A stretch of 64,000 nucleotides of DNA from Siphonodentalium dalli (Eukaryota > Mollusca > Scaphopoda > Gadilida > Siphonodentaliidae). The position numbers and the translations under genes are program-made. Where the stretch lies: positions 2,046,001 to 2,110,000 of the forward strand of contig CP136062.1 of assembly GCA_032622095.1 (NCBI GenBank). The letters are read 5' to 3'. Of the stretch, positions 23,924 to 36,229 are shown in pieces (the stretch's first letter is position 1; every line of letters begins with the position of its first letter). The notes below the pieces were generated by a model, which ran no database searches, was not told the origin of the DNA, and saw nothing but the letters and a program-made list of their open reading frames with translations.

Positions 23924-25849
23924 GAGAGACATCTTTTAAAGAACTGGCGTCCGATAACTCTGTTAAATATAACATATAAACTAGCTTCCTCTTGTATAGC
24001 TGGACGAATGAAAAATATTCTACCCGATATAATCAGCCATGATCAAACTGGTTTCTTAAAAAATCGGTATATTGGAGACAACACTTGATTAATTTATTAT
24101 ATTATCCATAAGACAAAATTAGCTGATAAACCTGGTCTTCTGCTCCTGCTAGATTTTGAAAAGGCATTTGATTCAGTATCATGGAAATTTATAAATAAAT
24201 GCCTTGACCTTTTTAACTTTGGTGATGACATAAAAAAATGGATTTATACTTTCTACACAAATATCAACTCATCTATTCTGATAAATGGACATATATCTCA
24301 GAGTTTCCAACTAAACCGTGGCTGTCGGCAGGGTGACCCAATTTCGCCTTATATTTTTCTGATATGCGCAGAAATCTTAGCTAACATGATTAAATCTAAT
24401 AAACGCATCAAAGGTATAAACCTCGGCAATTTTGAATACACAATCACACAGTATGCAGACGACACAACTCTCATCTTAGACGGCAGAGAAGAAAGCCTAA
24501 GGGAAGTATACAATGTATTAACACTGTTCGCAAATCTTTCAGGTTTGAAAATTAACCCTAGCAAGTGTCAGGCATCGTGGATAGGTTCTTATACTGGGCG
24601 TAGAGATGGTATATGCTCAGATCTTGGTATCAGATTTGATAGCTCATTTGATCTTCTAGGGATTCATTTAGATACACATCTTGATAAAATGAAAATCAAC
24701 TACGATACAAAATTTGCTGATGTGAAACGACTGATTGAGACATGGAAACACCGATTACTGACGCCTATTGGTCAAATAACTGTAATAAAATCACTTATAC
24801 TCCCAAAATTAACACACCTTTTCGTGTCACTTCCAAATCCCGATAAAACATTTATGAAAAAATTGGACACTATGCTTTATAATTTTCTATGGAATTCAAA
24901 ACGTGATCGAGTGAAACGCAAAGTTGTATGCCAAGATTACAAAAACGGTGGCTTGAAAATGGTTAATGTCAATAATTTTATGCTGTCAATGAAAATAACT
25001 TGGGTGAGACGCCTCATAACAAAGAGCGCCAAGTGGATGCCCCTCACAGATATTCCATTATGCGAAGACCCCATGTTCCTTACATATGAGCATGGCTATT
25101 TAGAGAAACAGGCAAAGAAATTAACAAATCCATTCTGGCATGACGTTTTGTTATCATTTGTCAAATTTTTACAACAAAATGTGAACAATTGCAATATATC
25201 CACATGTACGCTGTGGAATAATTCAAATATAAAACAATATGGAAAGGTAATAAACTTCACTTCTTGGCGCGAAAAAGGGATTATGTATATAAATGATATG
25301 CGAGATAGTAAAGGTTCTTTTCTTTCACAAGAAGCCATACATAAGACATTTAATATACGCACAGACTTCATCACTGTAAACACTATACGGCAGCAGATAA
25401 AATTAACAGCAAAAAAGCTTGGCCAACAGATAACTCGAGTTTCTTACCCCATTCTACCCACTAACTTCATCACTTTGCTTAAAAATTCGCGGGGAGGACA
25501 AGATTTTTACAAAACTTTGAACGATTCTCAAATTACGACTAAAGCGCGCACAAAATGGCAATCACAGTTTCCTGATATGGGAAGTACATTATTTACATAT
25601 GATAAACTACCCTTTCTCACGACGCCTGACACCAAGCTACAATGGTTATAATTCCGAATAAATTCTAGAATATTATAAACTAACAACTTTCTACACATAT
25701 CTATTATAAGACAAGATGGCAAATGTGATAGGTGTAAAAGTGAAAAGGAAGATATCAACCACATTTTTTGGGATTGTTGTCATGTGCAGACATTTATTAG
25801 AGATATCTGTAATTGGGGAAAAAATAATGATATAAATCTTTATCCCACA
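23924..25849 (+). repeat. Tandem duplication of the RT region, unit 1 (1926 bp)
   Basis: Begins GAGAGACATC and ends TATCCCACA. The length is exactly 642 codons, so the ORF2 frame is preserved through the junction at 25849/25850. About 18 differences from unit 2 by hand count, roughly 99% identity, so the duplication is recent relative to the decay of the element. Confidence 0.95.
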
Positions 25850-27776
25850 GAGAGACATCTTTTAAAGAACTGGCGTCCGATAACTCTGTTAAATATAACA
25901 TATAAACTAGCTTCCTCTTGTATAGCTGGACGAATGAAAAATGTTCTACCCGATATAATCAGCCATGATCAAACTTGTTTCTTAAAAAAATCGGTATATT
26001 GGAGACAACACTAGATTAATTTATTATATTATCCATAAGACAAAATTAGCTGATAAACCTGGTCTTCTGCTCCTGCTAGATTTTGAAAAGGCATTTGATT
26101 CAGTATCATGGAAATGTATAAATAAATGCCTTGACCTTTTTAACTTTGGTGATGACATAAAAAAATGGATTTATACTTTCTACACAAATATCAACTCATC
26201 TATTCTGATAAATGGACATATATCTCAGAGTTTCCAACTAAACCGTGGCTGTCGGCAGGGTGACCCAATTTCGCCTTATATTTTTCTGATATGCGCAGAA
26301 ATCTTAGCTATCATGATTAAATCTAATAAACGCATCAAAGGTATAAACCTCGGCAATTTTGAATTCAAAATCACACAGTATGCAGACGACACAACTCTCA
26401 TCTTAGACGGCAGAGAAGAAAGCCTAAGGGAAGTATACAATGTATTAACACTGTTCGCAAATCTTTCAGGTTTGAAAATTAACCCTAGCAAGTGTCAGGC
26501 ATCGTGAATAGGTTATTATACTGGGCGTAGAGATGGTATATGCTCAGATCTTGGTATCAGATTTGATAGCTCATTTGATCTTCTAGGGATTCATTTCGAT
26601 ACACATCTTGATAAAATGAAAATCAACTACGATACAAAATTTGCTGATGTGAAACGACTGATTGAGACATGGAAACACCGATTACTGACGCCTATTGGTC
26701 AAATAACTGTAATAAAATCACTTATACTCCCAAAATTAACACACCTTTTCGTGTCACTTCCAAATCCCGATAAAACAATTATGAAAAAATTGGACACTAT
26801 GCTTTATAATTTTCTATGGAATTCAAAACGTGATCGAGTGAAACGCAAAGTTGTATGCCAAGATTACAAAAACGGTGGCTTGAAAATGGTTAATGTCAAT
26901 AATTTTATGCTGTCAATGAAAATAACTTGGGTGAGACGCCTCATAACAAAGAGCGCCAAGTGGATGCCCCTCACAGATATTCCATTATGCGAAGACCCCA
27001 TGTTCCTTACATATGAGCATGGCTATTTAGAGAAACAGGCAAAGAAATTAACAAATCCATTCTGGCATGACGTTTTGTTATCATTTGTCAAATTTTTACA
27101 ACAAAATGTGAACAATTGCAATATATCCACATGTACGCTGTGGAATAATTCAAATATAAAACAATATGGAAAGGTAATAAACTTCACTTCTTGGCGCGAA
27201 AAAGGGATTATGTATATAAATGATATGCTAGATAGTAAAGGTTCTTTTCTTTCACAAGAAGCCATACATAAGACATTTAATATACGCACAGACTTCATCA
27301 CTGTAAACACTATACAGCAGCAGATAAAATTAACAGCAAAAAAGCTTGGCCAACAGATAACTCGAGTTTCTTACCCCATTCTACCCACTAACTTCATCAC
27401 TTTGCTTAAAAATTCGCGGGGAGGACAAGATTTTTACAACACTTTGAACGATTCTCAAATTACGACTAAAGCGCGCACAAAATGGCAATCACAGTTTCCT
27501 GATATGGGAAGTACATTATTTACATATGATAAACTACCCTTTCTCACGACGCCTGACACCAAGCTACAATGGTTACAATTCCGAATAAATTCTAGAATAT
27601 TATAAACTAACAACTTTCTACACATATCTAATATAAGACAAGATGGCAAATGTGATAGGTGTAAAAGTGAAAAGGAAGATATCAACCACATTTTTTGGGA
27701 TTGTTGTCATGTGCAGACATTTATTAGAGATATCTGTAATTGGGGAACAAATAATGATATAAATCTTTATCCCACA
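25850..27776 (+). repeat. Tandem duplication of the RT region, unit 2 (1927 bp)
   Basis: Repeats unit 1 with one extra A (near 25985-25995). At the unit-1 stop (24086) this copy has AGA, and at the 25649 stop it has CAA. It also has its own TGA in place of TGG near 26506. YADD is at 26379. Confidence 0.95.
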
Positions 27777-28402
27777 AATATGACGATGATTCTTGGCACA
27801 CCACCCATTAGTAAAAACTATACTACAAACTTGCTCTGGCTCCTAATTAAACAATATATATATCGGTCTAAATTTAAACCAATCACTTTGTCTGTTAATC
27901 TTTTCCTCAAAGAGTTGGCATATAAATACGATTACGAAAAATATACAACACGATGTCAATCGAAACTTTCAGAATTCTTGAAAAACTGGTTCCTTATAGA
28001 AAAAGCTTTAAACAAACAGGTGACTTAATAAAAAATCGACAAAGTAACTTTTTGAGACTCCTATCGATTATCACGCAGTCAGTTAAAACATATAATATCT
28101 ACCACCATCTCCACAATAGCCTCTATGTTGAGAGTTGAGTCCATCCGAAACATCCGACATATTTATAATACATTTACTATATATTCTATGCATATGCATA
28201 TATTTATGTATTATATAACTTTATACCACTGGTGTGCGAATGCTGTGAGCCAGGCGAGTGCGTGCAGTAAGAAAGAGATATGTGTGAACGCGAGGAATGC
28301 CATATCTGTATACACATATCAATGCAATTGAACATTCTGTATTTGACATGCCTCAATGTGATTGTTTCTTCAATAAACATTTAAAAAAAAATTAAAAAAA
28401 AT

Positions 28403-29700
28403 ATGTGGGATACATACACAAAACCGCACGCGTATGTTACTGGTATCAGTATATCGAACGATTGCAACCTTAAGTGTCATCCTTACGCGACGCAGGCATG
28501 CACATAATTCCCAAAATTCAGTCATACCAGAGTCCAAAATATTGTACCCAAATACAGGTTATGTCACACCGTTATATAATCGTTATTTGTTTGTGTGTAG
28601 AGCGTTCCTACATAAATAATGTGTACACTGCTACTACGTCAATAAAGCAATTTTCATTCAATATATACCAGGATATGTTGATCAACTTGGGAACGCAATG
28701 TGAAATTAAGAAGTATCCACGATTAAATACAATTTCCCACTACCGGTTGGACAGACTATTGCCATAACTAGTGTATGTCGCAAGCATGTGGATGCACTTA
28801 TGACACGATATCAATGTCGCATGCTTGGTATGGAATATATACACAAAACTACGCGTGTGTCTTATCGGACGAGTTCAATGGCGTAGGATAGCACAATCTG
28901 CCAAAAACATTATCGTTCTCATTAAAAGACGCATGCATGCATGATTATCATACACTATCGGCCAGTAACAAACATGCAACTGGGTCTGTTTACCACACGC
29001 TCGATCGATATATTCTAACTGACTCTTCCCCACCGATGTCTCTATATCCCTGCAAGATAGATGTTGCCTAACACTGTTTCTTGAGTGAAAATGCTCAATT
29101 TCAGGTAAAAAAACCGCATAGATTTAACCATAAAACCTGCATTTTAGTAACTTAATTTGTATTTTTCTTGCGATAATTGTCATATATCTGCTTCAAAACA
29201 ATACGAACACCAAACACCATCAGCACCAACATTCAGTCATACACGTAGTTGAGAATACTGTACTCAATTACTGGTTGTGTAAACATTTTAAGGCTTCATT
29301 TTTTGTACACTGCGCTACTACGTCAATAAAGCAATGTTCAGTCCATATGCCAGGATCCATTAATCGATGCCGCAACCATGTGAACGCCCCTACCGGAATA
29401 TCGACGTATCCCAACTCTAGAACGCATGCAATGTGAAATTAAGAATTAACCACAATTGAACATAGTATACCACTAACGGATTGTCAAACTATTGCCATAT
29501 ACTGTATGTCGCACGCATATGGACGCACTTGACACGACATCAATATCGCACGCTTGGTACGGAATATATACACAAAATCGCATGCGCGAGATACCGTTGT
29601 CGTATATCGGACGAGTGCAGTGGCGTAATGATCGCACGATCAGTCATATACAAATTGTTATCCTTACGCGACGTATGTAAGTATGTCATATACCAGGGGG
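28403..29700 (+). repeat. Repeat Z, further copies
   Basis: Two partial tandem-like copies. Landmarks are ACGTCAATAAAGCAAT (about 28636 and 29320), AATGTGAAATTAAGAA (28698 and 29429), TATGTCGCAAGCATGTGGA-type blocks (28773 and 29505) and ATACACAAAA (28846 and 29568). CTTACGCGACG (28490 and 29665) also recurs. The period is roughly 700 bp with indels. No reading frame is preserved. The LINE interrupts the first copy. Confidence 0.65.
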
Positions 29701-30204
29701 AAATAACACACATATATATATATATATCTTTATTGACCTCCATAACTGAAGAGTTTATCAAATGTTATACATGTATACAGTATCAAGGTAGGCTAACATT
29801 TTAGCCAACATGAAAATAAACAAATAGCAGTATATATATACACAAATGACACAAGTGCCACCAAGACATGGTATACATGTTGGGTCAAATATTGAGAAGC
29901 CTTACCCACAGGCAGATATAAATTCAGACATGCAATCAGACATACCGACATGCGGACATAGTATATGCAGATAGACAAACACAGGTACGCGAACATAACT
30001 TTTAAACCTGAACATATTTACATAATGCGGATAAAATCCGAAAGGTACAGAGAATAAATGCTTAAACTCGCATTTGCTAATTTACTGGCGGCAATCAGTT
30101 AGAATTTGGAATAATATGATCGTACGTGACACGTAATGGAGCAACCACCAAGTTGATCATTAAGTTCAATGTTACAATAATTATAGGATGTACCATACAT
30201 GGTA
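29701..30204. other. AT-rich stretch with TA microsatellite
   Basis: A short (TA)n run lies at 29713-29727. Nothing else recognisable on either strand. Confidence 0.35.
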
Positions 30205-30743
30205 GGTACTACATGTGCTACACCACTCGGAGAAATGTCTGTGTCGTCACACAAATACCATGCTAGAACTTGGATTAATATATTCGTAATCGTATATAGT
30301 CACCAATAGCCGGGTTACTACCGTAGTAACGGACATTGTGAATCTAGTGAACTATTAAAACCCAGCATTAAAATCATGGTAATGATCAGTCCAAACATAT
30401 GAGTAAAGTTCGAACATAAGATAATAATAGCTGAGAACCTGGTGCGAATTGAACTGTGGTGGGGCCTCAAGCATATCTACCCCTGCACGTCAGAACAGAA
30501 TTATGCCATGAAATGGCATAAGTACCGTAGCTTGAGGATGGAAGTGAACCATCATCCCACAGCGAAATCAACCAGGCCTGTTGGGTTTGAATAGTTCACT
30601 AGATGGGCAATGTCAGGTACTACGATAGTAACCCGGTTATTGGTGACTATATACGATTACGAATATATCAATTCAAGTTCTAACATGGTATTTTAGTGTG
30701 ATGACACAGACATTTCTCCGAGTGGTGTAGCACATGTAGTACC
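30205..30743. mobile_element. Foldback element with 160-bp inverted arms
   Basis: The left arm 30205-30364 (GGTACTACATGTGCTACACC to ACTATTAAAACCCA) is reverse-complemented at 30582-30743, with roughly 85-90% identity by eye and two small indels. A 217-bp unique centre separates the arms. No reading frame. Non-autonomous foldback or MITE; no target duplication is clear. Confidence 0.8.
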
Positions 30744-30829
30744 CTGTATGTATATATACATATATATATATATCACAGCAGAAGTTTCCTTAGAATTAAT
30801 GGATGGAAATGGAATGCCTCTAATATTTG

Positions 30830-31225
30830 TATTATTTGAGTCGGACATAGATTACCTTAGCTGCAGGCAATCAATGCAATACATGTAAACTATGTAGAAA
30901 AAGAAATTATTGAATAAAGTGTAGTGAATATGATGCGTCACTTTAATATTTGAGTCAGACATAGCTTACCTTACCTGAAGGCAATCAATGCAATAAGTGA
31001 TGTAGAAACAGAAATTATTGAATGAAGTGTATTAAATGAATATGAAGCGTCACTTTAATGCAATATCGATTGGGAGGAAGAGAAATGTCACTTTAATAGT
31101 TAACGATGATATACATATATAATTATAGATTATCCCCATTGAAGACGATCAATGCAATGACCAGTGTAGAAATGGAAAAAAAATGTTGCCTGAATGAATC
31201 GATGTGTGAACATCAAGTCTCACTT
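30830..31225 (+). repeat. Degenerate ~110-bp tandem repeat
   Basis: Three to four diverged units share ATTGAATGAAGTGT, GAGTCAGACATAG, GGCAATCAATGCAATA and the closing GCGTCACTTTAAT. A further fragment (ATGTGATGTGTCGCTTTTAAT) follows the satellite array at about 34489. The array therefore seems to have inserted into this repeat. Confidence 0.6.
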
Positions 31226-31435
31226 TAATGAAATGTTGAGATGATGGAATCAACGATGAATTTGCAATTTCTGTAATGATGAAATTGGTTCACATACCGG
31301 TATACATGTATATGCAGCTGAAAATGTGAATTGACTGAAATGTAATTATGAAAGTGTCAATGACACTGTAGCTCAACGAGGAAAGGGCATAATTTCATGT
31401 GTTACAGTTAATGGAGCGATTATGAATGTGGAAAG

Positions 31436-34400
31436 TTGAAAGGCCTAGTTATGCAAAGATTAAAATCCAAGATGGCCTCGACAGCCATCGTTTTTTTGCC
31501 AAAAGACTCCTTCCTATTTACATGTCATTGTTAACATCCTTCACAAATTTCATGATGATCCGACAAAAGATACGACCTGTTGCCCGTGTCAAAGGATTTA
31601 TTCGTGTAAAGAGTAAAATACAAGATGGCTGCTGGCGACCAGGTTTCTTGGTTCAATTCAAAATGAATCTTTTCCCATCTACATGTAATTGTTAACATCC
31701 ATGACAAATCTCATGATGATTGGACCAAAGATTCGACAATAGCCCTTGACAAAGAATTTAGTCATGCAAAGAGTATAATCCAAGATGGCTGCTGGCGGCC
31801 ATGTTTTTGGCCGAACAACCCCAAACTTACTCATTTCCCATCTACATGTCAATTTTAACATCCATGACAAATTTAATAATGATCCGACAAAAGATACGAC
31901 CTGTGGCCCGTGCTAATGAATGAATTTTGAAATCCAAGATGACCGCTGACGGCCATGTTTTTGGGTCAAACGACCCCAAAATGACTCGTTCCCATCTACA
32001 TTGTACATGTCAATAGCCATGACAAATATCATAATGATCTGACCAAAGGTACGACCTAGAGCCTGTGCCGAAGGATTTAGTCATGCAAAGAGTAAAATCC
32101 AAGATGCTCATGACGGCCATGTTTTTTGGTCGAACTACCCCAAAATGACTCATTCCCATCAACCTGTCATTATTAACATCCATGACAAATTTCATGATAA
32201 TCAGACGAACAGTACGACATGTAGACTGCGCCAATCGATTTAATTTTGAAATCAAAGAGACAAAGATGGCTGCCAGCGGCCATGTTTTCTGGCCAAATGA
32301 CCCCAAAATGTCTCACTCCCATCCACACGTCAACGTCAACATTCATGACAAATTTCATAATGATCTGACCAAGTAAGGACCTGTAGCCTGTGCCAAAGGA
32401 TTTAGTTATGCAAAGAGTAAAATCCAAGATGGCTGCTGGCGGTCATGTCTTTTGGCCGAATGACCCCAAAGGGACTCATTCCCATTTGCATGTCAAGGTC
32501 AACAGCCATGACAAATTTCATGAAGATCCGACCAAAGCTACGACCTGCAGCCCGCGCCAAAGGATTTAGTCATGGAAAGAGTAAAATCCAAGATGCTCAT
32601 GACAGCCATGTTTTTTTACCAAACTACCCCAAAATGACTCGTTCCCATCAGCCTGTCATTATTAACATCCATGACAAATTTCATGATAATCAGACGAACA
32701 GTACGACCTGTAGACCGCGCCAATCGATTTAATTTTGAAATCAAAGATGGCTGCCAGCGGCCATGTTTTTTGGCCAAATGACCTCAAAATGACTCATTCC
32801 CATCTACATGTCAATGTCAACATTCATGACAAATTTCATAATGATCTGACCAAAGTAAGGACCTGTAGCCTGTGCCAAAGGATTTAGTCATGCAAAGAGT
32901 AAAATCCAAATTGGCTGCTGGGCGGCAATGTTTTTTGGCCAAAACGACTTGTTCCCATCTACATGTCATTGTTAACATCCATGACAAATTTCATGAAGAT
33001 CTGACCAAAGCCACGACCTGTAACCCGCGCCAAAGGATTTAGTCATGCAAAGAGTAAAATCTAAGATGGCTGCTGGCGGCCATAACAACCCCAGAATGAC
33101 TCGTTCCCATCTACATGTCAATATTAACATCATGCAAAATTGCATGATGATCAGACAAGCAGTACGACCTGTAGCCCATGCAAATGGATTGGATTTTGAA
33201 ATCCAAGATGGCTGCTGGCAGCCATGTTTTTTTGCCGAATGACCCCAAAATGACTCGTTCCCATCTACATGTCAATGTCAACATTCAGGACAAATTTCAT
33301 AAAGATCAGACCAAAGGTACGACCTGTAGCCAGCGCCAAAGGATTTAGTCATGCAAAGAGTAAAATCCAAGATGGCTGCTGGTGGCCATGTTTTTTGGTC
33401 AAACTACCCCAAAATGACTCGTTCACATCTACATGTCAATGTCAATAGCCATGACAAATATCATAATAATCTGACCAAATGTACAACCTAGAGCCTGTGC
33501 TGAAGGATTTAGTCAAGCAAAGAGTAAAATCCAAGATGTATTTTGGCCGAATGACCACAAAACAGCTCGTTCCCATCTACATGTCATTGTTAACACCAAT
33601 GACAAATTTCATGAAGATCCGACCAAAGCTACGACCTGTAGCCCGCGCCAGAGGATTTAGTCATGCAAAGAGTAAAATCCAAGATGGCTGCTGGCGGCCA
33701 TGTTGTTTGGCCGAACGACCCCAAAATGGCTCGTTCCCATCTGCCTGTCATTATTAACATCCATGACAAATTTCATGATAATCAGACAAACAGTATGACC
33801 TGTAGACCACGCGAATCGATTTAATTTTGAAATCCAAGATGGCTGCCAGTGGCCATGTTTATTGGCCGAATGACCCCAAAATGACTCGTTCCCATCTACA
33901 TGTCAATGTCAACATTCATGACAAATTTCATAATGATCTGACCAAAGGTACGACCTGTCGCCTGTGCCAAAGGATTTAGTCATACAAAGAGTGAAATCCA
34001 AGATGGCTGCTGGCGGCCATGATTTTTGGCTGAATGACCCCAAAAGGATTCTTTCCAATCTACATGTTATTGTTAACATCCATGACAAATTTCATGAAGA
34101 TCCTACCACCGCTACGACCTGTAGCGGCGCCAAAGGATTTAGTCATGCAAATAGTAAAATCAAAGATGGCTGCTGGCGGCCATGTTTTTTGGTGGAACGA
34201 CCCCAAAATGACTCGTTAATATCCATGACAAATTTCATGATGATCAGATAAATAGTAAGACATGTAGACCGCGCCAATCGATTTAATTTTGAAATCCAAG
34301 ATGGCTGTCGGCCGCCATGTTTTTTGGCCAATGACCCCAAAATGACTTGTTCCCGTCTACATGTCAATGTCAACATTCATGACAAATGTTATAAAGATCA

Positions 34401-34483
34401 GACCAAAGGTACGACCTGTAGCCCGCACCAAAGAAAATTGTTGACGGACACACACACGCACACATGGACGTCGTTGAGCTAAT
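31436..34483 (+). repeat. Large ~160-bp tandem array with microsatellite tail
   Basis: About 19 head-to-tail units of ~160 bp, estimated from array length and landmark spacing. Each has CAAGATGGC(T/C)GC, GGCCATGTTTTTTGGCC, CCCCAAAATGACTCGTTCCC, ATCTACATGTCA and ACGACCTGTAGCCCG blocks. It ends with TTGTTGACGGACACACACAC and GTTGAGCTAATAA, matching the tail at 1-719. Alternating unit subtypes (AATTTTGAAATCC versus GAGTAAAATCC starts) suggest a higher-order dimer. Apparent frames inside are repeat artefacts. Confidence 0.9.
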
Positions 34484-36229
34484 AATGAATATGTGATGTG
34501 TCGCTTTTAATGAATTGGCAATGCCAGCAGTATGGAAACTGTCACTGCGGTGGAGTTACGATACATGCCGTTAGGTTATGATACACGGTCTACAGCCCTA
34601 CAGGTATTAGCGGGTTGTCACACCATATGTTGAAGAAACTTATGATATATGTCCATGAGGATCTTTTTAAAGATTGGGTAAGTGTTGGCGCTGGGTATAG
34701 CTGTTAAAACAGTCACATCCGTTAAAACCGCCATAAGCAGAATTAATATTATAAACAAACTTTGTTCTTATACCAATCATAAATAAATGTATCACATTAA
34801 TTTCAGCATGTTGTTATGTTAGTACTTTGTGTTACATGTATGTAAGCAAACGTCATCTTATGTAAACAAACAGTACATGTACATGTAAGTAAAGAGTATG
34901 CGATAAGCAAAACACTCAACACCGAGTAGACCCCCACTGCATATACAGGTATATGAATTTTTTTTAGAAATGCCACCGTTATTTCACGCCTTTAGATTAG
35001 GCTAATTTGGGGGACAGAGGTGATAGGTTTGAGTGAGGGGGGGGGTACCCCCTTGTGACTATTGGGGGTACTTTTTAAAGTAAACCGAAAATGGGGGCTT
35101 TCTGGTTGTTCTGAAGCATATGAAAGGTGAAAGAAATGAACCAATGGCCCCCATATCATTTCCTGGCAACTTGGGCTTATATCAGCATTCAGCAAGTTAT
35201 GTTACATGTACCCTTATATTTTCAAGTTTTGTAGGTAACAATTTATTGAATATTGGGAATATTGGATCATTTGACATCAACAAAGAAATTTTATAGATGT
35301 ATGGTGCTTGAAACTTCACCAAGCAGTTCACCAACACACTGATCATGGGTATTTCCAATTAAAATTTAATTTAATCCAAGTTAAATCGCATAATCAAAGT
35401 AATTAATGGCTGAACATCACCATCTTTAACTGTGGAATCGGATCCAATGCCTCCCATACAGAGAGGCCTAAGCTGAATGAGGTTCCCAGAGGGTGAATTT
35501 GGTGATTGCTAGCCCTCTGGGGACCTCATTCCGCAAATGTCAGCCACACTAAATTCAGACTTGGGGACCGCCCACCTCTAGTTCTATTGAGAATCATATA
35601 TCAACCCTTCCTTTACTAAATGCTTATTGACAAGTAGATGTTGTGGGAAGTGTTCAGATAAAGTCGTTTGTTGAACTTTTCTGAACATTTCCAACCAATT
35701 AATAGATATCCTTCTACACATGTACATGTATGTCTTATCTGTTGTCATCTGCTTGCATTTCCTGAACAACCCTCTGAATGAATAATAGATCATTCAAATA
35801 AATTCTTTTTTACTTGGTGGGAGAATCCATTTAGTAAAGAAAGGGTTATATAAAATTTTCGCTACGATAAGGGAGCAATGATTCATAGCCCCTACAATTC
35901 AGTGGAATCATGAACTTATTTACAACATACCGCATTACCGGTATAGCCATTTAATAAGCTAAATCTCAGATTTTGGTGTTGAATGGGTCACCATGAATCA
36001 CTCTCAACCTAATCAATCGCCACAGTGTTTTGCTTATCGCTCACTATTTACATGCTGTATATATACAAACAAAGTGTTTTGCGGAAAATAACGCATTCTT
36101 AATATATTTCATTATTCTACATGTACGGTATACTATTAGGATATTTTTGAGGAAATTTTCATAATTTGGTAACTGTTATTTCTAAATTATTACTTATTAC
36201 ATGTACATACATGTATGTACATGTACCGG
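34484..36229. other. Non-coding stretch
   Basis: AT-rich DNA without supported genes. A G-run lies at about 35037-35045, and ACATGTACATGTA-type palindromic runs occur near 34875 and 36200-36225. Confidence 0.35.

Larger units (their letters stand above)
22310..28028 (+). pseudogene. LINE ORF2: endonuclease-reverse transcriptase, duplicated and broken
   Basis: The first in-frame ATG is at 22310. Residues ~1-235 form the APE endonuclease, with SNCRGLN, CLQDTHF, NIYGPN, GDWN, RLDYFM and the YRSDH terminus. The RT follows with NWRPITLLN (about residue 545), motif A DFEKAFDS (24152) and RGCRQGDPISP. Motif C YADD (24452) and a GLKINPSKC block come after it. A CDRC..H-x4-C knuckle closes the unit. 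In unit 1 the frame is cut by TGA 24086-24088 and TAA 25649-25651. In unit 2 it is cut by a one-base insertion near 25985 and a TGA near 26506. The TAA just before the knuckle region is shared by both units, so it predates the duplication. After unit 2 the true C-terminus runs to TAA 28026-28028. Predicted role: target-primed reverse transcription. Not functional as it stands. Confidence 0.9.
22091..28402 (+). mobile_element. L1/Tx1-type non-LTR retrotransposon with internal tandem duplication
   Basis: The element starts at about 22091, where repeat Z is interrupted, and ends in an AATAAA signal (28372-28377) plus an A-rich tail (to about 28401). It encodes an APE-type endonuclease, a reverse transcriptase with YADD, and a C-terminal CCHC knuckle. 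The order and motif style match the L1/Tx1 group. Only about 210 bp precede ORF2 and no ORF1 is visible, so it is 5'-truncated or from an ORF1-less lineage. A 1926-bp block (RT through knuckle) is duplicated head to tail. The element is inactive: each copy of the duplicated part carries its own lesions. Confidence 0.9.

Noticed and set aside
25096-25383. Minus-strand 95-codon frame, repeated at 27023-27310
   Set aside because: Antisense shadow of LINE ORF2; duplicated only because the unit is duplicated.
23924-27776. Functional double-RT enzyme
   Set aside because: Both units carry stops or shifts and share an older stop, so no continuous protein can be made.
31436-34376. Many 60-98-codon frames in the satellite array
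   Set aside because: They repeat with the 160-bp unit in shifting frames; no coding constraint.
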